Below are positions 18,790 to 28,232 of a stretch of DNA of 64,000 bases, piece after piece; positions within the stretch are counted from its first letter, which is position 1, and every line of letters starts with the position of its first letter. This DNA is from Bacteroidota bacterium (GTDB lineage Bacteria > Bacteroidota > Bacteroidia > Chitinophagales > Chitinophagaceae): the NCBI GenBank assembly GCA_018267625.1, contig JAFDYC010000074.1, forward strand, positions 79,295 through 143,294, written 5' to 3'. A model generated the notes under the pieces. That model searched no databases. It was given only the letters and a program-made list of their open reading frames with translations, and was not told where the DNA came from. The translations under genes and the position numbers were made by a program.

Positions 18790-19449
18790 CTACTGATTCA
18801 CATAAAAGCAATACACCTCCTTGGGGCCATGTACCCCGACCACCAGCGTCTTTTCGATATCCGCTGTGCGGGAAGGCCCTGTGTTCAGGTTAATCATAGA
18901 AGGCAATTCTTTCCCATAACGTTGACGAAGCAGGTTTAACCCATCCGGGAAATCCGGCACTATCTGCCGGGCATAAGCAATGATGATATGCACCGGATAA
19001 AACACAGATGCAATCCGACCCATAGGCTGGCGGCTGCTCAGCAAAACAGACCCGGTGCGTGCCACCATCGCTTCGCAGGTGGTGATGCAAGCCTCTGCTT
19101 CAGTAATTCCGGGTCGGACTGCTTCAATCATGTCTAAGCGTGCCGAATGAAACAGTTGCAGCAATTCTGGTTCCGGGCACAGCACCTGTTTCCAGCTTTC
19201 AGCATCGCAGAGAGCCGTCAGGTTTTGGAGCAATTCATTTTCGTTGGAACAGAAAATAAACTTTCCGCCAAGCTGGATAAACTCTTTGGCAAAATGTTCT
19301 TCCAGGGAATCTTCTATCCCGGCAAACGCCTGCGAAATCGGTGCCAGCTCTGCCTCCGGAAAGGGAATAGGCAGATGAGCCTGCTCCAGGCCGGACCGTA
19401 GTTTGCGAAGGATATTTTCCCGGGCTTTCGAAGTGGTGAGCGAATTCAT
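18790..19449 (-). CDS. LUD domain protein (LutC/YkgG-like)
   Basis: A 219-aa cytosolic protein of the lactate-utilisation LutC family. The start is at MNSLTTSKARENILRKL; 18 further in-frame codons upstream are not family-like. Recognisable parts are the acidic central segment, ACITTCEAMVARTGSVLLSS (about 128-147), HIIIAYARQIVPD, and the C-terminal GPSRTADIEKTLVVGVHGP, which is nearly invariant in the family. LutA and LutB partners are not in the window, so a lactate role is not shown here. It is convergent with the SafE-like gene, 3 bases apart. Confidence 0.9.
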   Translation of the reverse strand: MNSLTTSKARENILRKLRSGLEQAHLPIPFPEAELAPISQAFAGIEDSLEEHFAKEFIQLGGKFIFCSNENELLQNLTALCDAESWKQVLCPEPELLQLFHSARLDMIEAVRPGITEAEACITTCEAMVARTGSVLLSSRQPMGRIASVFYPVHIIIAYARQIVPDFPDGLNLLRQRYGKELPSMINLNTGPSRTADIEKTLVVGVHGPKEVYCFYVNQ

Positions 19450-19516
19450 GAGCAAAAAATGTGGGTGGCGGTACGAAGCCCGGAACGTATCAGGCAGGGC
19501 CAAAAGTAAAGGCAGC

Positions 19517-20821
19517 TTATTGAAGCGAGGCTTCTGTTTCCAGCACTTGTGTTTCGGCTACCTTGGCCTGATAGGCGGCATTGAAATAACGAGCCAGGCT
19601 TGCGGTGTAGCTGTTTTCTGCTTCTCTCAATTCGATGCTCGTAGCAACGCCCACGCGGAATCGTGCCTGCTGGATGTCTAAGTTTTCGCGGGCATACCCC
19701 AGGTTTTCCTGTTCCAGATTGAAAGCAGCTACGGCATTCTGATAGGCGGTCCAGGCCGTGCGGTATTGGCGGGCAATGGCGCGTTCCTGGCGGGCATATT
19801 CCAGCTCTGCGTTTAGTTCGGAAAGTGAAGCGAGCTTTTCATTTCTGCGCATGCTGCCCGCCTGAAAGAGGGGCACATTCAAAGACAAGCCTACACCCGG
19901 GCCAATACTTCTGTTGCTCTTTAGTAATCCGGCACCGGAAAGGGTGCTTGAATAATTGTAGCCGGCAGTAGCATCCAGGCTGGGGAAGTAATTGCTGCGT
20001 GCTATGCGCTGGTTTAACCGGGCCATTTCAATATTGATGCGTTGCGCTTCCAGCAAGGGGCTTTTAGCTGCTAAAAGGCTGCTGTCGGCAGGCCGTAGAT
20101 TGAGTTGGATAGGCAGGCTGTCGGCCACCTGATAGATATGTGCTGCATCTGCTCCCATCAGTTCATTGAGTTGGGCCAAGGCTGCGGAATGCCCGGCATC
20201 CTGGCTCAGGCGTTGCGAGCGGGCTGCATTGTAATCCACACGGGCTTGGAGGTAATCTACTTTAGCCGAGGTGCCAATATCATACTTCGCTTTGGACAGA
20301 TCCATACGTGCCTTTGCCAATGAGATTGCAGTGTCTAAGGCTACCGCTTGTTGTTGGTTGTTCACCACAGAGGCGTAGGCTTGTATGACGGCAGAGAGGG
20401 TACTTTGAATCTGTGCCCGGAAGCTGGCATCGGCAAAAGATACCTGCTTGCCGAGTTGACGATATAACAGGAAGGCCCTGCCTGCCGCAAAGACGGTGAA
20501 GCTGGCATTGATACCCGCTTCGTAACTCAGGGTTTGGGCGCCATTACTTTCCATCAGCACGCCATCGCTGCGTTCAATCTTTGAATTTGCAATGCTGGAA
20601 TTGATGCCGGCACTACCATTAATCTGAGGCAAAAGGCCAGCGGCACCCAAAGCATGATTCGTTTGTGCTACCTGTTTATTTAGTCCTACAATCTGCAAGT
20701 CGTAATTGTAGGCCAGTGCCCGGGCTAATGCTGAATCAAGGCTTAGAAATTCCTGAGCCTTCAGCGGAACAGCGAGTGCAAAAACCAGCAGGATGAGCAG
20801 GTAATGTTTTATGAAAGACAT
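19517..20821 (-). CDS. TolC-family outer membrane efflux channel
   Basis: A 434-aa outer-membrane factor with a signal peptide (residues 1-22, cut after VPLKAQ). It has two structural repeats of long alpha-hairpins (for example YASVVNNQQQAVALDTAISLA around residues 150-175 and the matching C-terminal half) and beta strands such as FTVFAAGRA and GLSLNVPLFQAG. It forms the exit duct of a tripartite pump with the RND transporter encoded directly upstream. The RND stop and this start share one base (TGATG), so translation is coupled. Confidence 0.93.
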   Translation of the reverse strand: MSFIKHYLLILLVFALAVPLKAQEFLSLDSALARALAYNYDLQIVGLNKQVAQTNHALGAAGLLPQINGSAGINSSIANSKIERSDGVLMESNGAQTLSYEAGINASFTVFAAGRAFLLYRQLGKQVSFADASFRAQIQSTLSAVIQAYASVVNNQQQAVALDTAISLAKARMDLSKAKYDIGTSAKVDYLQARVDYNAARSQRLSQDAGHSAALAQLNELMGADAAHIYQVADSLPIQLNLRPADSSLLAAKSPLLEAQRINIEMARLNQRIARSNYFPSLDATAGYNYSSTLSGAGLLKSNRSIGPGVGLSLNVPLFQAGSMRRNEKLASLSELNAELEYARQERAIARQYRTAWTAYQNAVAAFNLEQENLGYARENLDIQQARFRVGVATSIELREAENSYTASLARYFNAAYQAKVAETQVLETEASLQ

Positions 20822-23800
20822 CAGTCGGCAAGTTTGTCAATAGCCGTAGGCCTGTGTGGCTTACGGCGGGAAATACCGGAGTAGAGTACCGGAAGAATCA
20901 CGAGGGAAAGCACCAATGAGAAGCTGACGCCTCCCACAATGACCACGCCTAATGGAATACGGCTGGTGCCGGCAGCGCCCAGAGAAAGAGCGAGTGGCAG
21001 TGCGCCGAACACCATTGCCATCGAGGTCATCAGGATGGGCCTGAGCCGCTGGGTAGAGGCATGGACAACAGACACGGCCTTACTCATGCCCCGGTCGCGA
21101 TAATGGTTGGCATATTCTACAATCAGAATCCCGTTTTTCGTTACCAGTCCAATCAGCATGATCATGCCTATTTCTGAAAATATATTGAGCGTATGCCCGC
21201 CTACCCACAGGGAAATGAGCGCACCTGCCAGGGCTAGGGGCACCGTCAACATGATGATGAAGGGGTCCACGAAACTTTCAAACTGAGCCGCCAGAATCAG
21301 GAAAATCAGCACCAGGGCAAGCACAAAGGCGAAGATGATGTTGGAGCCGCTTTCGGCATAGTCGGCGGAGTTGCCGGATAGTGAAGAGGTGAAGCTTTCA
21401 TCAATTACATTTTCTTTCTGAAGCTCATTGTAAATCCGTTGCATCTCCAAGATGCCATCGCCGATGGTATGGCCGGCAGTAGGAGTGGCAGAAATAGTGG
21501 CGGACTTATACCGGTTGTAGTGGTAGATGGTGGATGGGCTGGTTGCTTCTTCGGTAGTGACGAGGTTATCTAATGAAATCATGTCGCCGTTGCGGGCACG
21601 CACATAGAAAGATTCAAGGGCAGAAGGATCGTCCCGGTCGCTGCGATACACCTGTCCTATCACTTCATACTGCTTTCCGCTGCGCGTGAAATAACCCAGC
21701 CTGCCTGCCGATAATGCGAGTTGTAAGGTTTGAGAAACATCATCTATCGAAACACCCAGAGAGGCTGCTTTCAACCGGTCAATGTTGACGACCAATTCAG
21801 GCTTATTGAATTTCAGGTCGATGTCAACGCTTTGCAGCACCTTGGATTTTCGGGCTAAAGCCTCAAATTGGGGCACGGCCTTGGCCAGTTTGCCGAAGTC
21901 AATATTTTGGAGTACGAACGATACCGGTTGCGAACTACCGCCCCCGCGCTGCACCGCGATTGTTTGTTCCTGTACCGCATAAGCACGGCCAAAAGTGTAT
22001 TTCTTCAAAGCGCCATTGAGCATATCCACAATCTGCTCCTGGCTGCGATGGCGCTCATTGGGCTCGCTGAGGCGGGCACTGATGAAGCCCACATTTACCG
22101 AGCCTGAACCCATGAATGTGGGTGCCGTCACAGAAAGGATTACCCGCCGTTCATCAGGCTTTACTGAATCCATGATGAGTTGGGTTACGTTGTCCACGTA
22201 ATGGTCCATCGCATCATAAGAAGTTCCTTCCGGAGCGGAAAGCAGCATCCGGAACCGGCTCCGGTCTTCTAATGGAGCTAATTCGCTCTTGAGGTTTTTG
22301 AAAATAACGACGATGAGCAGGAGGGAAACCGCCATGCCCGTATAGGCCAGCCACTGATGCCGCATCATCCAGATCACAATCCGCTTATACCCCCGTTCCA
22401 TCCCCGTGAAGAAGGGTTCCGTTCGGGTGTAGAAGGCGGAAGGCTTGTGCACTTTTTGCGCCAGCAAAACATTTAGTACCGGCGTTAGGGTAAGCGATAC
22501 AAATGCAGAAATCAACACGGCTCCGGCAACCACAATCCCAAATTCCCGAAACAACCTTCCTGTAAAACCTTGCAGAAACACAATGGGTAGAAAGACTACG
22601 GCCAGGGTGATGGAGGTCGCGATTACGGCAAAATATATCTGTTCACTGCCTTCGCGGGCAGCCCGGTGTTTTTCAATACCTGCTTCTAATTTTTTATAAA
22701 TAGCCTCCGTCACTACGATGCCGTCATCCACGACCAGCCCTGTAGCCAGCACGATGGCCAGTAAGGTCAGGATGTTGATCGTGAAGCCCATGATGTACAT
22801 GATGAAAAAGGCTCCAATCAGTGAGACCGGTATATCCAGTAAGGGGCGTAGGGCAATCAGCCAGTCGCGGAAGAAGAGATAGATGATTAGGATGACCAGC
22901 GCGAAAGAGATAAACAGTGTCTCTTCTACTTCCGAAATAGACTTCTTAATGAAGGTGGTCGTGTCTAATGCAATGTCAAGATGTATGTCTTTCGGAACGT
23001 CTTTTTCAATTTGCTTGATGCGCCAGTAGAACTCGTTAGAAATGGCAACATAATTCGAGCCTGGCTGGGGAGAAACCGCCAGGGCAATCATGGGAATACT
23101 GTTCGATTTTAAGACCGTCTCTTCGTTTTCGGGGCCAAGCACCGCTTCTCCTATATCCTGCAGGCGTACGTCAGCGCCCACACTGCCATCTGCGTTTGGA
23201 GTGGCATGTTTCACAATCAGGTTGTCGAAATCTTCTTCTGTAAACAACCTGCCGAACGTGCGTACCGTCAATTCGGTATGATAGCCGCTCAGCTTCCCGG
23301 CCGGCAACTCTACGTTTTGCGCATTGAGGGCATTTTGGACATCAGTAAACGTAACACCCAGGCCAGCCATCCTCAAAGGGTCGAGCCAGAGCCGCATGGC
23401 ATATCGTTTTTCCCCCCAAATCTGAATCGAGCTTACGCCCGGAATCGTCTGCAGCCGTTCGACGAGTACGTTCTCTGCATAGTCTGTCAGGTCAAGCTGG
23501 TTGCGGGTGTTGCTCTGCACCGTCATGGCCAGGATGGCGCTGGAGTTGGCATCCGCCTTACTGACTACCGGTGGTGCATCAATATCCTGAGGAAGCTGTT
23601 TCGTGGCTTGGCTCACCTTGTCGCGCACATCATTAGCTGCTGCTTCCAGGTCTTCACCCAATTCAAATTCTACAGTGATGCTTGAAAAACCCTGCGAGGA
23701 AGAGGAGGAAATATTCTTGATGCCGGCAATGCCATTAATGGCCTTTTCCAGCGGCTCAGTTATCTGGCTTTCGATGACATCCGGGTTTGCCCCCGAATAG

Positions 23801-23949
23801 GTGGTGCGGACGGTGATCAGGGGTGGGTCAATGCTCGGATACTCACGGATGCCCAGGAAATGGAAGCCAATGCCCCCAAAAATGATGATGATGATATTGA
23901 TAACTATCGCCAGCACCGGGCGGCGCAGCGACAAGGAAGGAAGACTCAT
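20821..23949 (-). CDS. RND multidrug efflux transporter, HAE1/AcrB type
   Basis: A 1042-aa inner-membrane proton-driven pump. It begins MSLPSLSLRRPVLAIVINII, followed by the typical FHFLGIREYPSIDPPLITVRT strand (positions 29-50). Twelve helices are arranged in two halves. The proton-relay helix TM4 contains GLVVDDGIVVTEA (about 402-414), with the paired aspartates. The large periplasmic porter loops carry VSKADANSSAI and QPGSNYV. It exports hydrophobic or amphiphilic compounds. There is no membrane-fusion adaptor gene next to it; the upstream neighbour is a divergent acyl-CoA dehydrogenase. A minus-strand TATCTTTG (23974-23967) lies 18 bases upstream of the start. Confidence 0.95.
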   Translation of the reverse strand: MSLPSLSLRRPVLAIVINIIIIIFGGIGFHFLGIREYPSIDPPLITVRTTYSGANPDVIESQITEPLEKAINGIAGIKNISSSSSQGFSSITVEFELGEDLEAAANDVRDKVSQATKQLPQDIDAPPVVSKADANSSAILAMTVQSNTRNQLDLTDYAENVLVERLQTIPGVSSIQIWGEKRYAMRLWLDPLRMAGLGVTFTDVQNALNAQNVELPAGKLSGYHTELTVRTFGRLFTEEDFDNLIVKHATPNADGSVGADVRLQDIGEAVLGPENEETVLKSNSIPMIALAVSPQPGSNYVAISNEFYWRIKQIEKDVPKDIHLDIALDTTTFIKKSISEVEETLFISFALVILIIYLFFRDWLIALRPLLDIPVSLIGAFFIMYIMGFTINILTLLAIVLATGLVVDDGIVVTEAIYKKLEAGIEKHRAAREGSEQIYFAVIATSITLAVVFLPIVFLQGFTGRLFREFGIVVAGAVLISAFVSLTLTPVLNVLLAQKVHKPSAFYTRTEPFFTGMERGYKRIVIWMMRHQWLAYTGMAVSLLLIVVIFKNLKSELAPLEDRSRFRMLLSAPEGTSYDAMDHYVDNVTQLIMDSVKPDERRVILSVTAPTFMGSGSVNVGFISARLSEPNERHRSQEQIVDMLNGALKKYTFGRAYAVQEQTIAVQRGGGSSQPVSFVLQNIDFGKLAKAVPQFEALARKSKVLQSVDIDLKFNKPELVVNIDRLKAASLGVSIDDVSQTLQLALSAGRLGYFTRSGKQYEVIGQVYRSDRDDPSALESFYVRARNGDMISLDNLVTTEEATSPSTIYHYNRYKSATISATPTAGHTIGDGILEMQRIYNELQKENVIDESFTSSLSGNSADYAESGSNIIFAFVLALVLIFLILAAQFESFVDPFIIMLTVPLALAGALISLWVGGHTLNIFSEIGMIMLIGLVTKNGILIVEYANHYRDRGMSKAVSVVHASTQRLRPILMTSMAMVFGALPLALSLGAAGTSRIPLGVVIVGGVSFSLVLSLVILPVLYSGISRRKPHRPTAIDKLAD

Positions 23950-24169
23950 GGATGGCGTGGAAGGCGCAAAGATAGTGCCGCGTTCAGGGGCATTTTATTG
24001 GAATCAGTCATGTGCGGATTGACGAACAGACTCAGGAAGGGGCAATAAAAAAATATAACCCCGCAGCCGGTAAAATTCCGGGTGCTGCTTTCTGGCTGTT
24101 TAAAAAAATCTTTTTCAGACGAATCCTTTTTTGATGGTTGAATGGCATAATTCTTCTGTGCCGGATGCC

Positions 24170-24199
24170 TTGTATTTACGCCCCTGCATCTTAGCTTTA
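24170..24199 (+). promoter_or_regulatory. Likely promoter of the acyl-CoA dehydrogenase gene
   Basis: TTG (24170-24172), 19 bases, then TAGCTTTA (24192-24199), one mismatch from TAnnTTTG. It would give a short leader before the ATG at 24220. Confidence 0.35.
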
Positions 24200-24219
24200 G
24201 TCACTACCAATTTTAACCT

Positions 24220-26028
24220 ATGGAACAGTCTGCAACTACTGCCACCGCCTTACCCGGAGGCGCCTTTCTGATTCAAACATCAAGCCCCAAGAGCACCTTT
24301 ACACCCGAAGACTTCAGTGAAGAACAACATGCCATTGCCCAGATGTGTCAGGAGTTTTTAGAGAAAGAAGTTTTCCCGAAGCTGGCTGCCATTGATGCGC
24401 AGGAACCTGGCCTGATGGTCAGCCTGCTGAATAAAGCCGGCGAAATGGGGATGTTGGGAGCTGCCTTCCCGCAAAGCCTCGGCGGCTTGGGCGAAGATTT
24501 CGTCACCTCTTGTATCATCACCGAAGGCTTGGGTGCAGGCCATTCTTTCCCGGTAGCCGTCACTGCCCATAATGGTATTGGCTCGTTGCCGATCCTCTAT
24601 TTCGGTACTGAAGAACAACGCCAGAAGTACATCCCGAAGCTGGCCAGCGGCGAGATGAAAGGTGCTTATGCCCTCACGGAACCCGGCTCTGGCTCCGATG
24701 CACTGGGCGCTCACACCACTGCTACGCTCAGCGCGGATGGTAAAAACTACGTTCTCAATGGCCAGAAAATATGGATTACCAATGCCGGCTTTGCGGATGT
24801 CTTCACGGTTTTCGCTAAAGTGGATGGCAAGGATTTTACTGCCTTCATTGTTGATAAAGGCACCCCGGGCCTCACACTCGGTGAAGAAGAACATAAGATG
24901 GGCATCAAAGGCTCATCAACCCGTCAGCTTTTTTTTGAAAACTGCAGTATCCCGGTTAGTCATGTCCTGGGTGAAATCGGACGGGGCCATGTCATCGCGT
25001 TCAATATTCTCAACATCGGTCGGCTGAAGCTGGCAGCAGCCACACAGGGTGCTTCTAAAGGCGCCATGAAGACAGCGCTTCAGTATGCCCTCACCCGGGA
25101 ACAATTCAAAACGCCCATTGCACAGTTCGGTGCCATCCAGTACAAAATTGCCGAAATGGTCATTCGTATCATGGCCACCGAGAGTGGCTTGTATCGCACT
25201 GCAAAATGGATTGCGGACAAGGAAGAACAACTTCGCGAAGAAGGGAAAAATGATGGGGAAGCTTCGCTGGGCGCGGCAGAAGAATATGCCATCGAATGCG
25301 CCATGCTGAAAGTGATTGGCTCCGAAACTCTTGACTTTGTGGTGGACGAAGGGGTGCAGATTCACGGTGGTAATGGCTTTTCGGATGAATACAACATCAG
25401 CAGAGCTTACCGAGACAGCCGGATCAACCGCATCTTCGAAGGCACGAATGAAATCAATCGCCTGCTCACCCTGGACATGTATCTAAAGCGGGCGATGAAA
25501 GGACGCATCAACCTCCTCGGGCCGGCATCTGCAGTGGCGAAAGAACTAATGGCCATCCCAGATTTTGGCACCGAGGATGCCGGACTGTTCAGCGTTGAAA
25601 AGAGGGCTGTTGAAAGCTTCAAGAAGGCAACGCTGATGTGCGCCGGTGCTGCCGTACAAAAGCTGATGACCCGCATCGAAACGGAGCAGGAAATCCTGAT
25701 GTGCCTCGCCGACATGGCCATGGATTCTTTCCTCGCCGAATGCCTGCTGCTTCGTGCAGAAAAAATGAGTGAGGCTGGAAACTCACTGGCAGAACTAGCT
25801 GCAGACGTACTCCGTGTATTTATTGCAGACGCTGCCGACCGCATCACCCATTCAGGGCGCAATGCCATCAATGCTTTTGCCGAAGGCGACGAGCAGCGTA
25901 TGATGCTCATGGGCCTGAAACGATTCACCAAGACCCCTCCTTTCAACACCAAAGAGGCCAGAAGGCGTATTGCTGCGGCTGCCTATAAATCCGGAGTCTA
26001 TCCCCTTCAATCCAGTTTTGTTGGCTGA
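24220..26028 (+). CDS. Acyl-CoA dehydrogenase with C-terminal extension
   Basis: A 602-aa FAD enzyme that oxidises acyl-CoA to trans-2-enoyl-CoA in beta-oxidation. The N-terminal helical domain (about 25-155) is followed by the beta domain (YALTEPGSGSDA, KIWITNAGFAD), then the helical C-terminal domain with QIHGGNGFSDEY and RIFEGTNEINR. The Glu of FEGTNE is the usual catalytic base. A further 170 or so residues beyond the normal 380-400 aa length place it in the VLCAD/ACAD9-like group, where the extension aids dimer packing or membrane contact. It is a single gene with its own terminator. Confidence 0.93.
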   Translation: MEQSATTATALPGGAFLIQTSSPKSTFTPEDFSEEQHAIAQMCQEFLEKEVFPKLAAIDAQEPGLMVSLLNKAGEMGMLGAAFPQSLGGLGEDFVTSCIITEGLGAGHSFPVAVTAHNGIGSLPILYFGTEEQRQKYIPKLASGEMKGAYALTEPGSGSDALGAHTTATLSADGKNYVLNGQKIWITNAGFADVFTVFAKVDGKDFTAFIVDKGTPGLTLGEEEHKMGIKGSSTRQLFFENCSIPVSHVLGEIGRGHVIAFNILNIGRLKLAAATQGASKGAMKTALQYALTREQFKTPIAQFGAIQYKIAEMVIRIMATESGLYRTAKWIADKEEQLREEGKNDGEASLGAAEEYAIECAMLKVIGSETLDFVVDEGVQIHGGNGFSDEYNISRAYRDSRINRIFEGTNEINRLLTLDMYLKRAMKGRINLLGPASAVAKELMAIPDFGTEDAGLFSVEKRAVESFKKATLMCAGAAVQKLMTRIETEQEILMCLADMAMDSFLAECLLLRAEKMSEAGNSLAELAADVLRVFIADAADRITHSGRNAINAFAEGDEQRMMLMGLKRFTKTPPFNTKEARRRIAAAAYKSGVYPLQSSFVG

Positions 26029-26061
26029 TTTGCACTATTTTGTCTCCGCATCATTTCTATA

Positions 26062-26098
26062 AAAAAGCCCCGGAGGATTCTTCCTCATGGGGCTTTTT
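26062..26098. terminator. Bidirectional terminator between convergent genes
   Basis: A stem AAAAAGCCCC (26062-26071) / GGGGCTTTTT (26089-26098) with an inner GAGG/CCTC helix. There are T tracts in both directions, between the acyl-CoA dehydrogenase and M16 peptidase genes. Confidence 0.8.
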
Positions 26099-26121
26099 GT
26101 TATTCCCTTCTTTGGCTTTTT

Positions 26122-27372
26122 CTATGAATTCGGGCTTGCTTTTTCGTAATAGAGGCTAGAGCAGTTTTCAGGGCGCAGTATCTCTGCAGCCGTGCTTTGC
26201 AGCAGCTCACGGGTTACCGCCATATAGCGTTCCATCTCTTCATTGATATAGCCAGCATTGCCCAACAGCTCATAGAAGGCCAGGTTATTGGCCCGGCTCA
26301 GCAGGTTCATGTCCTCAAATTCGATGGTAGTTGCAATCTTGTTTTTTGCCTTTTGGAGTTCATCCTCATGCACCGGTTCGTCCAATAGTTTTTGCAGGAC
26401 TGTGCACACGGCAGCATCGGCATCCTCCAGTTTGCGACCCTCACTGAGCTTGCCTTCCACTACCAGCAGGCCCGGGTCCAAGGAGCCCGTATGATAGCAT
26501 TGGATGCTGCTGAACCATTGCTCTTCCTTCACCAATTGCTGATACAACCGGGAGGAATATCCATTGCCCATGATTTCGGTGATGAGGTCGCAGGCGTAAT
26601 AGGCTTGTGTGTTTCGGCCCGGCATATGCCAAGCTTTGTAGAGAGCATCGGCGGGCACTTCCGCCTGCAAACGTGCGTGGCGGGCTTCAAGCTGACGAGG
26701 CTCCTGAGGAATGTCGCGGTGGAATTTTTCGCCCGCAGGTATATTCCCAAACCATTTTTCTGCCAGCGGCAGGATGCTTTCCAGGGTCACGTTCCCGGCA
26801 ACACACAGAATAGCATTGCTGGGGTTGTAATGTTTTTTAAAAAAGGCCTTCACATCGCTAAGCTGCGCCTCTTCGATTTGCTGCAGGTTCTTGCCGATGG
26901 TCATCCACTGATAGGGATGCACCCGATAGGCCAGGGACCTTAGGTGCTGCCAGGCATCACCATACGGCTTATTCAGGTAATGTTCTTTAAACTCTTCGCT
27001 TACCACCTTCCGCTGCACATCCAGGCTCTTTTTGGAAAATGCGAGGCTCAGCATCCGGTCGCTTTCCAGCCAGAAAGCTGTTTCCAGGTTTTGCAGGGGA
27101 AGCTGCACATAATAGTTTGTGATGTCGTTTGTGGTGTAGGCATTGTTCTCGCCGCCAGCCATTTGCAGGGGCTCGTCATAGACAGGAATATGCACCGACC
27201 CGCCAAACATTAAGTGCTCAAAAAGGTGAGCAAAGCCTGTGCGCTCCGGCTCTTCGTCTCTTGCGCCCACATCATACAGAATGTTGACTGCCACCATAGG
27301 CGTTGTCGGGTCATTGTGGACAATCAGGCGGAGGCCATTGCTCAGCACCGTACGTTCAAACAGCAACTTCAT
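26122..27372 (-). CDS. M16 family zinc metallopeptidase
   Basis: A 416-aa pitrilysin/insulinase-family protease. The inverted zinc motif HxxEH is at FAHLFEHLMFGG (H49, E52, H53), with the downstream acidic ligand expected in the helix around EEFKEHYLNKP. Two M16 half-domains are visible. There is no signal peptide, so it is cytosolic or exported by another route. Processing-peptidase and peptide-clearance roles are both possible. It is the only M16 gene here; many Bacteroidota encode a tandem pair. Confidence 0.92.
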   Translation of the reverse strand: MKLLFERTVLSNGLRLIVHNDPTTPMVAVNILYDVGARDEEPERTGFAHLFEHLMFGGSVHIPVYDEPLQMAGGENNAYTTNDITNYYVQLPLQNLETAFWLESDRMLSLAFSKKSLDVQRKVVSEEFKEHYLNKPYGDAWQHLRSLAYRVHPYQWMTIGKNLQQIEEAQLSDVKAFFKKHYNPSNAILCVAGNVTLESILPLAEKWFGNIPAGEKFHRDIPQEPRQLEARHARLQAEVPADALYKAWHMPGRNTQAYYACDLITEIMGNGYSSRLYQQLVKEEQWFSSIQCYHTGSLDPGLLVVEGKLSEGRKLEDADAAVCTVLQKLLDEPVHEDELQKAKNKIATTIEFEDMNLLSRANNLAFYELLGNAGYINEEMERYMAVTRELLQSTAAEILRPENCSSLYYEKASPNS

Positions 27373-27697
27373 AGAGCTTCAAAAGTACAGGCCAGCGTTG
27401 GCCGAAGCTGATAGTGCCAGCCTGCTCTGCTAATTGATTTTTTTTAGTCGGCAATATCTCATTGCCCGGCATCCGTTGCGTCGCACGCTTCAGCAGGATT
27501 TCACTGCTCCGCTTTGCCCGAAAGAATAATATCCATACATCATCTGCACACAGGGGCTATGCTGCTATCAGGGTACCGCCGCCGGATGTCCGGTCAGCTA
27601 AATGGTCTTATTTCTTGTATCGAACCATGTCCCAAGGCTTGCCTCGAATGGTCGGGCAAAATGTGTTGGCCACATTTATTCTTTATATTGGAAGTAT
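27373..27697. other. Intergenic region containing repeat copy B
   Basis: About 325 bases between the divergent M16 and cytochrome lipoprotein genes. It holds the dispersed repeat (27472-27503 core). Open frames across it have no protein-like features. No clear promoter match was found for either gene. Confidence 0.4.
27472..27503. repeat. Dispersed intergenic repeat, copy B
   Basis: TCCGTTGCGTCGCAC followed by GCTTCAGCAGGATTTC. It matches copy A (163-195) with a few substitutions and copy C (49265-49296). Similarity to copy A continues to about 27520. Confidence 0.5.
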
Positions 27698-28183
27698 ATG
27701 AAAACACTTCTACTACTCACCATATCGCTGATACTTTTGGCCTGTAATCAACAAGCGAAAAACACACAAGTATTGCAACGCCGTATGGATAGTTTAGAAA
27801 GCAGACTGGCAAACACATATAAACCTGGCTTTGGAGAATTTATGAGCGAGATACAAGCGCATCATTCCAAATTGTGGTTTGCAGGACAAAATGAAAATTG
27901 GAAGCTCGCTGACTTTGAAGTGCACGAGATCATGGAATCCTTCGAAGACATTCAGAAATTCGAAACCGAGCGGAAGGAGAGCCGAATGATAGAAATGATT
28001 GACCCTGTGTTAGACAGTGTGTACCGTGCCATTCAGCAAAAAAATCCTGCCTTATTCAAACGTAATTTCTACCTGCTGACCAACACTTGCAATGATTGCC
28101 ATCGGGCAACTGATTTTGAGTTTAATGTTGTTCAGGTTCCCGACAAAGAGTCGTTCAGTAATCAGGATTTTAAAGCCAACTGA
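27698..28183 (+). CDS. Small lipoprotein with a single heme c motif
   Basis: A 161-aa lipoprotein. The start at MKTLLLLTISLILLACNQQ gives a lipobox (LLAC, C16); 32 codons upstream in the same frame are not credible. The body is helical (VLQRRMDSLESRL, EIMESFEDIQKFETERKESR). A single CxxCH, TCNDCHRATDFEFNVV, with C131, C134 and H135, suggests covalent heme. The DxxVHEIMES helix pattern is reminiscent of cytochrome c'-like bundles but is not diagnostic. It is likely an envelope electron-transfer or sensor protein. Function unknown. Confidence 0.8.
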   Translation: MKTLLLLTISLILLACNQQAKNTQVLQRRMDSLESRLANTYKPGFGEFMSEIQAHHSKLWFAGQNENWKLADFEVHEIMESFEDIQKFETERKESRMIEMIDPVLDSVYRAIQQKNPALFKRNFYLLTNTCNDCHRATDFEFNVVQVPDKESFSNQDFKAN

Positions 28184-28232
28184 ATCTCGGTGTCCCTTTT
28201 CAGCCTCCAAACAACAAGCCGATAATAGGCCG

